A DNA stretch of 64,000 nucleotides from positions 1-64,000 of the forward strand of contig NZ_KB899827.1 in NCBI RefSeq assembly GCF_000378425.1. The letters run 5' to 3'. The translations under genes and the position numbers were made by a program. Origin of the DNA: Cohnella laeviribosi DSM 21336. GTDB lineage: Bacteria; Bacillota; Bacilli; Paenibacillales; Paenibacillaceae. Under the pieces are notes generated by a model. That model made no database searches. It worked only from the letters and a program-made list of their open reading frames with translations, and was not told where the DNA came from. This document shows positions 20,555-28,936 of the stretch, piece by piece. Each line of letters starts with the position of its first letter. The stretch's first letter is position 1.

Positions 20555-21583
20555 TTAGGTCGCAACCGACCACCGCTCCAGCGACAGCTGCGGCTCGGCC
20601 TGCATGTCGAGCGGCGTGAATTCGCCCCGGCGCCATTTCAAATCGGCGGCCGCGGCGATCATGGCGGCGTTGTCGCTGCACAGCGAAAGCGGCGGGATCA
20701 GCAGGGGCAGGCCCGCCTTCGCGCACAGCTCGCTCAGCCGGCTGCGCAGCCCCTTATTGGCGGCAACGCCGCCGCACAGCAGCATCTGGCGCACGCCGAA
20801 TTCGGCCGCCGCCCGCATCGCCTTCGTCGTGACGACGTCGATGACCGACGCCTGAAACCCTTTTGCGAGCGCCCCATACGCCGGTTCCTCGCCTTTCATT
20901 TTCCACCGGTTGATTTCGGCGAGCACCGCGGATTTCAAGCCGCTGAAGCTGAAATCGTACGAGTCCGCTTCCAGCCAGGCCCGCGGCAGTTCGATTTCCT
21001 GTTCCGCGCTCTGCGCCAGCCGGTCGACATGAGGCCCTCCCGGATACGGGAACGACAGCGCCCGCGCCACTTTGTCGTACGCTTCGCCGACGGCGTCGTC
21101 CCGCGTTCGGCCGACAATCCGGAATTTCCCTTCCCGCTCAAGCAGGACAAGCTCCGTATGCCCTCCGGAGACGACCAGCGCAAGGGCGGGGTATTCAATT
21201 TCGCCGATAAGCCGGTTGGCGTAGATGTGCCCGGCAATATGATGGGTGCCGATGAGCGGCACGTCCAGCGCCAGCGCCAGGCTCTTTGCGGCGACGACGC
21301 CGACCAAGAGCGCCCCGACGAGTCCCGGTCCCTGCGTAACGGCGACCGCGTCGACATCGTCGAGCGAAATCCCGGCTTTCGTTACGGCTTCCTCCAAAAT
21401 GACGGTGATGCTCTCCACATGCTTGCGCGAGGCGATTTCCGGCACGACTCCGCCGAAGCGGCGGTGCGTGTCGATTTGGCTGGACACGATATTGGACAGC
21501 ACTTCCCGTCCGTTGCGCACGACGGCCGCGGATGTCTCGTCGCAGCTGGTCTCTATGGCAAGCAGATGATAAGGCCGAGTCAT
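20555..21583 (-). CDS. tsaD: tRNA t6A threonylcarbamoyltransferase TsaD
   Basis: A 342-residue ASKHA-fold enzyme that, with TsaB and TsaE, transfers threonylcarbamoyl to A37 of ANN-decoding tRNAs. LLAIETSCDETSAAV is the N-terminal phosphate loop, the metal site HHIAGH is at about 111-116, and VVSGGHTEL and LLCGGVAANKGLR follow. I start at MTRPYHLL, where the ATG overlaps the rimI stop (ATGA), not at the longer upstream frame. Last gene of the tsaE-tsaB-rimI-tsaD operon. Confidence 0.97.
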   Translation of the reverse strand: MTRPYHLLAIETSCDETSAAVVRNGREVLSNIVSSQIDTHRRFGGVVPEIASRKHVESITVILEEAVTKAGISLDDVDAVAVTQGPGLVGALLVGVVAAKSLALALDVPLIGTHHIAGHIYANRLIGEIEYPALALVVSGGHTELVLLEREGKFRIVGRTRDDAVGEAYDKVARALSFPYPGGPHVDRLAQSAEQEIELPRAWLEADSYDFSFSGLKSAVLAEINRWKMKGEEPAYGALAKGFQASVIDVVTTKAMRAAAEFGVRQMLLCGGVAANKGLRSRLSELCAKAGLPLLIPPLSLCSDNAAMIAAAADLKWRRGEFTPLDMQAEPQLSLERWSVAT

Positions 21584-22107
21584 TGCGCTTCCCCTTCCGA
21601 TGCTCCGGCGGTTTCTTCTCCGGCGCCCAGGTCCGGAACCAAATCCGCCCACATGATGATGGCGTCCTCCCGGTTGTCCGAATAATATCCCGGACGAATG
21701 CCGGAAGCGACAAAGCCGAACTGGCGGTACAGCCGCTGCGCCCGCTCGTTCGAAACCCGCACTTCAAGCGTCATCCGGCGCGCGCCGAACCAGTGCGCGG
21801 TTCGCATCAGCTCGCGGAGCAGGCGCTTTCCCAGCCCCTGCCCTTGATAGGGCTCCCGGATCGCAATGTTGGTGACATGGGCTTCGTCCACGATCACCCA
21901 CATGCCTCCGTAGCCGACAATCGTTCCGGCCCGCTCCATGACCATATATTTGGCGAACATGTTGGAAGTCAACTCATTGCGAAACGCATCTTCGGTCCAC
22001 GGAGCGGTAAACGTCTCCTGCTCGATCTGCGCGATCGTTCCGATATCTTCCAGCGTCATGGCGCGAAACTGAAACTCGTCCCGCTCCCGCTTTCCGTTTT
22101 CCAGCAT
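21580..22107 (-). CDS. rimI: Ribosomal protein S18 alanine N-acetyltransferase family (RimI)
   Basis: A 175-residue GNAT acetyltransferase. The acetyl-CoA loop EPYQGQGLGKRLL is at about 86-98, and VSNERAQRLYRQFGFVASGIRPGYY is the C-terminal family block. It is embedded between tsaB and tsaD with one- and four-base overlaps, the same arrangement as B. subtilis ydiC-ydiD-ydiE. Confidence 0.95.
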   Translation of the reverse strand: MLENGKRERDEFQFRAMTLEDIGTIAQIEQETFTAPWTEDAFRNELTSNMFAKYMVMERAGTIVGYGGMWVIVDEAHVTNIAIREPYQGQGLGKRLLRELMRTAHWFGARRMTLEVRVSNERAQRLYRQFGFVASGIRPGYYSDNREDAIIMWADLVPDLGAGEETAGASEGEAQ

Positions 22108-22922
22108 TAACGTCCACGCTCCTCCCGCGCCGCCAGCAGCTTGGCCTCCGCCTCCGCCAACTGCGTATAGTTCGGAACAAAAGCAAACGCGTCGTCGCGC
22201 TCTCCGCCGCGAATCCGGCGCTCCGCCAAAAGGCCGACCGCGCCGGCATGCATCCGGTACGGATAAAGGTCAAGCCGCGTCCCCGCCAATCCGTCTGCGC
22301 CCGCCGCAACGGCCTCCGCAAACGGTTCGGTCTGGCCGACGAACAAAATCGAAGCCGGCTTGCCGCCGGCATCCCCCTCCGCCGCTTTAAGCGCCAGCTT
22401 CTTCAGCCAGTCGCCGAACAGGCGAATGCCGTCCTCCTCGATTCGCGTCCATCCCCCGTCCGGCTGCGCCGCAAACAGCGCAGTATAAGCTTGTCCGCGC
22501 CGTCCGTCCATCAGCGGGACGATCCAGACGGCGCCTTCGTTCCCGCTCCCCGCTCCGGGCGCAGCCTGCAGCTCCATCCAGGCTCCCAGCGCCAAAGCTT
22601 CGAGACTGGATACGCCAACGAGCGGCTTGTTCCACGTCCATGCGAGCGTCTTGGCCGCGGTCACGGCGATCCTTACCCCCGTATAGGAACCGGGGCCTTG
22701 TCCCGCGGCGATTGCGCCGATCTCTTCCCGGGACATGCCGTTTCGCGCAAGCAGCGACTGAATCTCCGTCGCGATTCGCACGGCATGGTTGCGTTCCGTC
22801 AACGACACCGAGGAATCGAGAATGCTGCCGTCTCTTACGATCGCGGCGGCAAGCACGGAAGTCGACGTATCGAACGCAAGCACCGTGAGCGGTTCATTTG
22901 CGGGATGCTCCTGATTGTTCAC
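22107..22922 (-). CDS. tsaB: tRNA t6A biosynthesis protein TsaB
   Basis: A 271-residue TsaB, the inactive ASKHA partner of TsaD. LTVLAFDTSTSVLAAAI at the start and AAGQGPGSYTGVRIAVTAAKTLAW at about 72-95 are diagnostic. It is 39 bases downstream of tsaE, and its stop overlaps the rimI start by one base. Confidence 0.95.
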   Translation of the reverse strand: MNNQEHPANEPLTVLAFDTSTSVLAAAIVRDGSILDSSVSLTERNHAVRIATEIQSLLARNGMSREEIGAIAAGQGPGSYTGVRIAVTAAKTLAWTWNKPLVGVSSLEALALGAWMELQAAPGAGSGNEGAVWIVPLMDGRRGQAYTALFAAQPDGGWTRIEEDGIRLFGDWLKKLALKAAEGDAGGKPASILFVGQTEPFAEAVAAGADGLAGTRLDLYPYRMHAGAVGLLAERRIRGGERDDAFAFVPNYTQLAEAEAKLLAAREERGR

Positions 22923-22961
22923 TCGAACGGCTCCTCCTCAACAATTTCCTGTAATCATCGC

Positions 22962-23480
22962 CTAGACGGGAAGCATTCCGAGTTCCCTGCACCAGGCGGC
23001 ATACCTTTCGCCCCGCGGCTCGGCCACGACGTCGCGCGAGGTCGGTCCGGTCACTTCCAGCCGGATGTGCAGACGTTCGGGCGGCAGTAACGGCTCGATT
23101 AACGAAGCCCATTCGACGAGCGACACGCCGTTGCCTTCGAAATACTCCTCCAGCCCGAGCTCGTCCGCCTCCTCCAGCGAAATCCGGTACACGTCCATAT
23201 GGTAAAAGGGCAGGCGGCCGTCCTCGTATTCTTTGATAATGGTGAAAGTAGGGCTGCTGACGATATCGCGCACGCCAAGACCGCTTGCAAAAGCCTGCGC
23301 AAACCTCGTCTTGCCGGCTCCCAAATCCCCGTCCAAAGCCAGCACGGTTCCCGGACCGCAAAGCCGCGCGAGCCGCTCCGCAAAGCGGGCGGTATCCGCT
23401 TCCGACCGCGACTGCCAAACGAAGGCGGTCCCGTTGCCGCCGCGGTAATCCCTGTGTTCACGATCGCTCATGTGCCGCAT
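22962..23480 (-). CDS. tsaE: tRNA t6A biosynthesis ATPase TsaE
   Basis: The P-loop ATPase of the t6A complex. Walker A is [10 protein letters not shown], and [14 protein letters not shown] plus [11 protein letters not shown] are conserved blocks. The exact start is uncertain: MRHMSDRE at 23480 or MSDRE at 23471, both behind a GGGGG run. The longer open frame upstream crosses the promoter and is discarded. About 172 residues, slightly over the usual ~155. Confidence 0.92.
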   Translation of the reverse strand: MRHMSDREHRDYRGGNGTAFVWQSRSEADTARFAERLARLCGPGTVLALDGDLGAGKTRFAQAFASGLGVRDIVSSPTFTIIKEYEDGRLPFYHMDVYRISLEEADELGLEEYFEGNGVSLVEWASLIEPLLPPERLHIRLEVTGPTSRDVVAEPRGERYAAWCRELGMLPV

Positions 23481-23504
23481 TACCCCCGGTCCATAATTGT
23501 CCTT

Positions 23505-23533
23505 ATTATATCGGGGCAAGCGCGAAGTTGCAA
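23505..23533 (-). promoter_or_regulatory. Sigma-A promoter of the tsaE-tsaB-rimI-tsaD operon
   Basis: On the minus strand TTGCAA and TATAAT are 17 bases apart. It lies about 25 bases before the tsaE start and close behind the stop codon of the upstream histidine kinase gene. Confidence 0.8.
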
Positions 23534-23583
23534 AGACCGTTCGGTGCGCAAAGCGGCGCGGGTCGATTCCGGTTCCGAAACGT

Positions 23584-25473
23584 CTATCCGGCAACGGTCT
23601 GAAACGGAATCTGGATATGGAACGAGCTTCCGTCCGTGCGCTTATCGTCCATCCAAATCTCGCCTCCCATCAATTTGACCAGATTTTTGCTGACGGCAAG
23701 TCCCAATCCCGCCCCTTCATTCGCGCCGGCGGAGGACGCATCGATTTGGGAAAACGGCAAAAACAGCATGTCGCGTTGGGACGGCGAGATGCCGATGCCG
23801 GTATCGATGACCGAAAACCGGATCATCGTTGAACGTTCGGTTTGGGAATCCGTTTCGCCGACTCGCACGGCCTCCAGGCGCACGAAGCCGTAATCCGTAA
23901 ATTTGACGGCGTTGCCGAGCAGGTTGGCCAGAACCTGCCTCAACCGCAGCGGGTCGCCGTAAAGCGCGTCGGGCAAGGTCTTGTCGATGGCGTACTCGAG
24001 GCGGATGCCTTTTTGCTTCGCGCTGACCGCGAACAAATGGATGCAGTCCTCGACGCATGCCGAGAGACTGAAGATGGATTTCTGCAAGCTGATGCTGTCG
24101 AGTTCAATGTGGGAAAAATCGAGAATGTCGCTCAGAATGCGAAGCAGCGCGTGGCTGCTCTTCTGCTGGATTTGCAGAAGCTCGCGCTGGCTGTCGCTGA
24201 TCGGGGAATCCTGCAGCAATTCGTTAATGCCGACAATCCCGTTCAGCGGCGTTCGAATCTCGTGATTCATCGTCGCGAGAAACCGGCTTTTGGCCAGATT
24301 CGCGCTTTCCGCGGCCTGCCTCGCCCGAATCAGTTCCAGTTCGGTCGCCCTCTGCTCGGTAATGTCCCTTCCGACGGTATACAAAAGCGGCTTGTTGTCA
24401 TCCGTCAACGTGAAAAGGGTAACCTTGATCAGCAGTTCCTCGCCGTTTTTTTTCGCCACGTGAAATTCCGCCTCCTGCGGCTCGGACAGGCCAAGGGCCT
24501 TTTGCACGCTGATGCACAGCATGGATCGCTCCTTCCGGTCCTTGATCAGCTTTTCCGGATCGATATCGGCCAAATCTTTCTCCGTATAGCCAAGCCCGCG
24601 GTTCAACGCCGAATTGGCATGCACGACGCGGCGGGCATGGGGATCGTAACAAGCAGCCATTAGGGGAGTGTGCTCGAACAGGGAGAGGAACCGGCGTTCA
24701 TGATAGACCGCCGTCTGTTGCGCGCGCCGTTTTTCGAAATACATGCTTGTCCACCCCGCGGCAAGGATGAACAGGACGAAACCGCCTGCGGCAACCAGCA
24801 TGTGGCGATGGATATGGATGCTCAGCCCTTCGGAGGACCCGCCGGCCGGAACGAGATCGGCTCCTGCGAGCGAAACGTAATGCATGGATGCGATGGCAAA
24901 ACCCAGCAGAACGGCTCCGAACATTCTGGCCCGAAGCGGAATGCGGCTTCCGTTTTGTCCGGAGAACGCCACATGAAAAGACAACCACGAACAACCGAAG
25001 GCCAGAACGGAGGAGATGACAACCGACGCCTCGCGGTAATGGATGCGCACAGGCATCTGCAAGGAGGCCATGCTGACGAAGTGCATGAGCGCAATGACAA
25101 GACCGGTCAGCAGACCGGCAGCCGCGATACGCAGCCCGCGATACGCCGGTCCGGTCAAACACTTCAACGCTCCGAAAGAAGCGATAATCGGAAATACGAT
25201 GGACAAGACGAAATTCCGCGAGCAGCGGGCCGACGCAACATCCATCCGCAGCGCAAGCATGCCCGCGACATGCGCGATCCATACGGCCAAGCCCATCGCA
25301 ATGGCGGCCATCGCCAGCAATCGCGTGTTCGTTCTGCCTTGTTCGAGGAAACGGTTCAAAACGTCAAACGAAATCAGAGAATAAACGAGAGTTGCAAGCA
25401 CGGAGAACAGCACCAATAAGTCGCAATAATGTCCAAAGTCATGATGCATAGGCGCAGCTCCTACACCATTCAT
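23584..25473 (-). CDS. Hybrid-less sensor histidine kinase with MHYT membrane sensor and PAS domain
   Basis: A 629-residue membrane kinase. About seven hydrophobic segments cover residues 15-245, carrying MHYT-type motifs: MHFVSMASL and MHYVSLAGA are good, while the first is degenerate (AHVAGMLAL). A PAS domain follows (about 265-385, RRFLSLFEHTPLMAACYD), then HisKA with the phospho-accepting His in FLATMNHEIRTPLNG, and HATPase (N box NLLGNAVKFTDYG, G boxes DTGIGIS and GAGLGLAVSKNL). MHYT domains are thought to sense gases through metal. No response regulator is adjacent, so the partner is elsewhere. Confidence 0.92.
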   Translation of the reverse strand: MNGVGAAPMHHDFGHYCDLLVLFSVLATLVYSLISFDVLNRFLEQGRTNTRLLAMAAIAMGLAVWIAHVAGMLALRMDVASARCSRNFVLSIVFPIIASFGALKCLTGPAYRGLRIAAAGLLTGLVIALMHFVSMASLQMPVRIHYREASVVISSVLAFGCSWLSFHVAFSGQNGSRIPLRARMFGAVLLGFAIASMHYVSLAGADLVPAGGSSEGLSIHIHRHMLVAAGGFVLFILAAGWTSMYFEKRRAQQTAVYHERRFLSLFEHTPLMAACYDPHARRVVHANSALNRGLGYTEKDLADIDPEKLIKDRKERSMLCISVQKALGLSEPQEAEFHVAKKNGEELLIKVTLFTLTDDNKPLLYTVGRDITEQRATELELIRARQAAESANLAKSRFLATMNHEIRTPLNGIVGINELLQDSPISDSQRELLQIQQKSSHALLRILSDILDFSHIELDSISLQKSIFSLSACVEDCIHLFAVSAKQKGIRLEYAIDKTLPDALYGDPLRLRQVLANLLGNAVKFTDYGFVRLEAVRVGETDSQTERSTMIRFSVIDTGIGISPSQRDMLFLPFSQIDASSAGANEGAGLGLAVSKNLVKLMGGEIWMDDKRTDGSSFHIQIPFQTVAG

Positions 25474-25548
25474 ATGTATGCCTAAATCTTAAAACGCCGA
25501 AGTTTAAAAATCAAACCCAAAAGCCGGATATGCGGACAGATCGGCAAA

Positions 25549-25581
25549 AGAAAAACCAGCGACAAAAGTCCCTGGTTTCGT
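25549..25581 (-). terminator. Intrinsic terminator after the FAD protein gene
   Basis: On the minus strand AAACCAG and CTGGTTT pair around a ~14-base loop and run into a T-rich tail. Confidence 0.7.
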
Positions 25582-25611
25582 CCTGTTTTTCGATATGGAA
25601 AGAGCGGTTTT

Positions 25612-26184
25612 TTACGCTTGTTTCAATACGTCATGATCGACGTAGCGTTCGCCGTTCAGCTCGCTGATGATATTGATCGCGACTTTGGCGCCGTCGCCCG
25701 CCGTGATGATCGTATGCATGCTGACGCCTGCGACGGTTCCCGCCGCCCAGACATTGGTGAGGCTGGTCCGGCCTTCGGGGTCGGCATCGATCACCGTCTT
25801 GATGCGCGGCTCCGTGCCGGGTTTCGTCCGAATGCCGCTGGCCTCGGCCAAATCGGCGAACATGCCTGTCGCCACGATCACGTGCTTGCCTTCGTAGGAA
25901 GCGCCGCTTTCGGTATCCACCTTCACGACACCGTCGCCCGCGGTCAGCTTGACCGCCTTGTCCTTCGCGAATTCCGCGCCGTGCTTTGCCGCCTGCCGCT
26001 TGCCGGTCTCGACCAGATCCGGCCCGGAAATATCCGGGGCGCCGTAATGGTTCTCGATCCAAGCGCGCCGGGTGACGCTCTGATCGCTGTCGATCACCAG
26101 CGTCTTTTTCCCCGCTTTGGAGGTGAAAATAGCCGCGCTCGCGCCCGCAGGTCCTCCGCCGATAATGACGACGTCGTATGCCAT
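25612..26184 (-). CDS. Minimal thioredoxin-reductase-like FAD-binding protein
   Basis: A 190-residue protein with the FAD loop VVIIGGGPAGASAA at residues 5-18 and a C-terminal block TSLTNVWAAGTVAG resembling the second FAD motif of thioredoxin reductases. The NADPH-binding domain and the CxxC active site are missing, and the protein has no cysteine at all. It is therefore about half of a normal reductase, yet the frame is intact and begins behind AAGGGAGAGGG. It may use a partner for electron transfer or only carry FAD. Single gene. Confidence 0.82.
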   Translation of the reverse strand: MAYDVVIIGGGPAGASAAIFTSKAGKKTLVIDSDQSVTRRAWIENHYGAPDISGPDLVETGKRQAAKHGAEFAKDKAVKLTAGDGVVKVDTESGASYEGKHVIVATGMFADLAEASGIRTKPGTEPRIKTVIDADPEGRTSLTNVWAAGTVAGVSMHTIITAGDGAKVAINIISELNGERYVDHDVLKQA

Positions 26185-26359
26185 GTTGCCCTCTCCCTTC
26201 CATTCTAAAATAAGATTGCCAGTTCATCCTTATCATAACACTGCAAGAGTGCGCTTTCAAAAACAATTACGGAGAAAGCTGCCGCGAGGAAGCAAAGCCG
26301 ACCCGGCCAGGAAGCGGGCAAGCTCCCCGGCAGCCGGCGCCCCGCGGCGCGGCTTTCCG

Positions 26360-26545
26360 TCAATCCCGTCCTTCTTCCAGCCGGCCGACCGACACGGTCA
26401 TCGTGTTCAGCGGATTCGAGCCGACCCGTACGGTTGCCATCCCGTTTGCCTCATCGACATTTTCGATCCAAACCGGCCGTCCTTCCAGACGAACCTCGAT
26501 CGTCTCTTTCGATTCGTAAATTTCCTGAGCTCTCCGGGCGTCCAT
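26360..26545 (-). CDS. sspH: H-type small acid-soluble spore protein
   Basis: A 61-residue protein matching the SspH pattern: MDARRAQEIYESKETIEV, then GRPVWIENVDEANGMATVRV, ending in a VSVGRLEE tail. These minor spore-core proteins are made in the forespore. Its ATG overlaps the stop codon of the upstream small gene by one base. Its presence shows that the host sporulates. Confidence 0.88.
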   Translation of the reverse strand: MDARRAQEIYESKETIEVRLEGRPVWIENVDEANGMATVRVGSNPLNTMTVSVGRLEEGRD

Positions 26546-26712
26546 TAAGGGTTATCCTCCTCCATCGTATCCGTCGTCGAGTCTCCGATATAGCCGTTGT
26601 GTTCGGTCACCTGACCGCCGCCCAGCCCTTCGTTGATCATCCGGTCGACGTCCATGTCGAAGTCGTCTTTGCCTTCATAATCGGAATCGCGGTGAATTGG
26701 ATGCTCCGCCAT
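26545..26712 (-). CDS. Small acidic hypothetical protein coupled to sspH
   Basis: A 55-residue, highly acidic protein (MAEHPIHRDSDYEGKDD...GYIGDSTTDTMEEDNP). The start is the ATG nine bases after GGAGGG; the longer open frame runs back through the promoter region and is rejected. The one-base overlap with sspH implies a shared transcript and a possible spore role. I do not recognise the family. Confidence 0.7.
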   Translation of the reverse strand: MAEHPIHRDSDYEGKDDFDMDVDRMINEGLGGGQVTEHNGYIGDSTTDTMEEDNP

Positions 26713-26844
26713 CGTCATTCTCCCTCCGGATCGAAATTCAAAACTTGTCTTAATGTCTCCGCGCCGGGTTGAATTCATGCATTCAGGGGACGCTATAGGC
26801 AGCGAAACAACGCATACCCGGAAAAGCAAAGGAGTGTAAGCGAG

Positions 26845-27711
26845 ATGCATACGGTCTGGAAAGGGGCCATCAGCTTCGGGCTCGTGCACGTTCCGGTCAA
26901 AATGTTCACGGCCACCGAAGACAAAGACATCCATCTACGTTATATTCACAAGGAGTGCGGCACCCCGATCTCCTATACGCGCAGCTGCCCCCATTGCGAG
27001 CGGCCGGCCGAATGGGACGAAATCGTGCGGGGCTACGAATACGAGAAAGGACGGTTCGTGCTGTTCGAGAACGAGGAATTGGAGGCGATAAAGCCCGAAA
27101 ATACGCGAACGATCCGGATTTTGGATTTTGTCGCGCTGCAGGAGATCGATCCGCTTTATTTTCAAAAAACGTACTACTTGTCTCCCGATCAGGCGGGAGC
27201 CGGCGCTTACAGTCTGCTGCTGGAAGCGATGCGCGACTCGGGGCGAATCGGCATCGCCAAAGTCGCCATCCGCAGCAAAAGCAGCCTGGCCGCAATCCGC
27301 GCGGTCGAGAATTGCATCTGCATGGAAACGATGTTTTATCCCGATGAAATCCGGCCCGTTCAAGCCGTGCCCAACTTGCCCCAGCAGGCGAACGTGAACG
27401 ACCGGGAACTGGCGATGGCCAAATTGCTCATCGAACAATTGTCCACCCCGTTCGAACCCGCCAAATATACGGACGATTACCGGGCCGCGATGCTGGAGGC
27501 GATCGAGCGCAAAGTCGCGGGACAAGGCCTGGATGTAGTGACGGCTCCGGCGGCGGAGAAGACCAACGTCATCGATCTGATGGCGGCTCTGCAGGCCAGC
27601 CTCGAAGCCGTCAAAGCCGCTCCGCCGGACAAGGGAAAGGAAGCCGACGCGCCCGGCGCGCCCAAGCGCCGGTCAACGCGCGGACGCAAAGCCAAAGAAA
27701 CCGCTCCTTGA
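26845..27711 (+). CDS. ku: Non-homologous end-joining protein Ku
   Basis: A 288-residue bacterial Ku, a homodimeric ring that binds double-strand break ends and recruits LigD. MHTVWKGAISFGLVHVPVKM at the start, ECGTPISYTRSCPHCERP, and VRGYEYEKGRFVLF are typical. A basic tail (KRRSTRGRKAKE) ends the protein. AAAGGAGTG lies before the start. It is divergent from the sspH pair. In B. subtilis Ku/LigD repair acts in germinating spores; the same role is inferred here. Confidence 0.96.
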   Translation: MHTVWKGAISFGLVHVPVKMFTATEDKDIHLRYIHKECGTPISYTRSCPHCERPAEWDEIVRGYEYEKGRFVLFENEELEAIKPENTRTIRILDFVALQEIDPLYFQKTYYLSPDQAGAGAYSLLLEAMRDSGRIGIAKVAIRSKSSLAAIRAVENCICMETMFYPDEIRPVQAVPNLPQQANVNDRELAMAKLLIEQLSTPFEPAKYTDDYRAAMLEAIERKVAGQGLDVVTAPAAEKTNVIDLMAALQASLEAVKAAPPDKGKEADAPGAPKRRSTRGRKAKETAP

Positions 27712-27734
27712 AGGGGCGGTTTTATCACGGCGGC

Positions 27735-27748
27735 GGGGGGGGGGGGGG
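27735..27748 (+). repeat. Run of 14 G after ku
   Basis: A G14 homopolymer lies 23 bases after the ku stop codon, just before composite repeat copy B. Such tracts are slippage-prone. Confidence 0.8.
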
Positions 27749-27762
27749 TTAGGCCACCAGCT

Positions 27763-28668
27763 TATGTAGTCCGTCCAGTACTCTACATTGCCTCCAGCCA
27801 CGGTGCTCAACCTCCAAGTAGTCCGTCCAGTACCCTTCTTGGCCGCCGACCCCTACGCTCACCCGCCATGTAGTCCGTCCAGTACCCTACATTGCCCCCA
27901 GCCCCGCTGCTGACCCGTCATGTAGTCCGCTCAGTACCCTACATTGCACCCGTCCGCGGCGCTCAACCGCCAAGTAGTCCGTCTAGTACCCTTCTTTGCC
28001 AGCAACCCCACTGCTAATTCGTCATGTAGTCCGCCCAGTACCCTACATTGCCCCCAGCCGCAGTGCCCAACCGCCATGTAGTCCGCCTAGTACCCTTCTT
28101 GACCGCCGCCCCCTACGCTCACCCGCCATGTAGGTCCGTCCAGTACCTCACATGCCCAGAGCGGCTATATTGGATTTTGTGCAAGATACCGGCTCCTTTC
28201 GCCCATTTCCGGAACGTATGTTGTATTTTTTCCAACGAAACGGCTCAAGAACCCCGCTGATTCGGCTTCTGCGGGCCAAATGACTGGATATATCCAACAT
28301 AGACCGGCTTTCGGCGCCTGAAAGGCGAATAGGATTGGATTTTTCCAATATAAACGCGTTGCCGAGTTACGTATGTAGTCACCGATGGGAATATACGACG
28401 CATAAGCTGCGGTTGCTCATAGGACTGGGTTGCTCATTGGCTACGGTTGCGATTACAGACGCCGGTTGCGATAAATGGCCGAAGTTGCGGTATGAACGCA
28501 GTTGCAATTGTAGCCGGAGTTGCGATTATAGTCACGGTAACGCTATCGCCGCGGTTGCGATGAACGAGCGAACAGCCGCTGCGAAACTTGGGCAACTTCG
28601 GCCGCTGCCGGCTTGCCGTTCCCGATTTTCTTTTCGGATATACCACGATTCTTAGGCAGGGGGCAAAA
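27763..28668 (+). repeat. Composite intergenic repeat, copy B: 52-bp tandem units plus conserved tail
   Basis: Eight units of 52 bases start at 27763, 27815, 27867, 27919, 27971, 28023, 28075 and 28127 (the last with one inserted base). The tail to 28668 aligns with copy A over ~540 bases, including GGCTTCTGCGGGCCAAA, TGGATATATCCAACATAGAC, GGATTTTTCCAAT and GTTGCGATAAATGGCCG. Units diverge within and between copies, so the array is old or maintained by exchange. No gene is supported. Confidence 0.88.
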
Positions 28669-28787
28669 TCATGGACCGGCCGTCGTTTTTTTGCGTGCAA
28701 CGTGGCAGAAAAGAAGGATGCTCTTTCCTCTTCTACCATTCCAATATTTATAGAATGAATTCTCGCAGAATCCTTGATAGAATGAAA

Positions 28788-28915
28788 AGCGTTCCAGAGC
28801 CGAAGCCTTGATCAAGGCGCGGGGGAACCAAGTTGTTGTGGGGTGAAGCCGCAATTGAAGCTATCGCGGCAGGGTGTACTCTTTGACCCTAACCCGTCAG
28901 CTAACCTCGCAGGCA
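28788..28915 (+). ncRNA. c-di-AMP riboswitch (ydaO/yuaA class)
   Basis: Conserved blocks in order: CCAGAGCCGAAGCC, GGCGCGGGGGAACCAAG, TGTGGGGTGAAGCC, AGGGTG...GACCCTAACCCG and TCAGCTAACCTCGCAGGC. They match the ydaO consensus and lie right upstream of a cell-wall-type secreted protein, a common target of this class. Binding of c-di-AMP would switch expression off. No clear separate terminator is visible, so the platform may be short or act on translation. Confidence 0.92.
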
Positions 28916-28936
28916 AAACAAAGGGAGGAATGCTTT

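Noticed and set aside
26713..26844. Sigma-G promoters between the sspH pair and ku
   Set aside because: TGAATT and CATTAA are present on the minus strand, but spacing is about 16 bases instead of ~18. Too weak to annotate.
27763..28140. CRISPR-like array in the second repeat copy
   Set aside because: Same reasons; variable parts share a common GCTCACCCGC-type ending.
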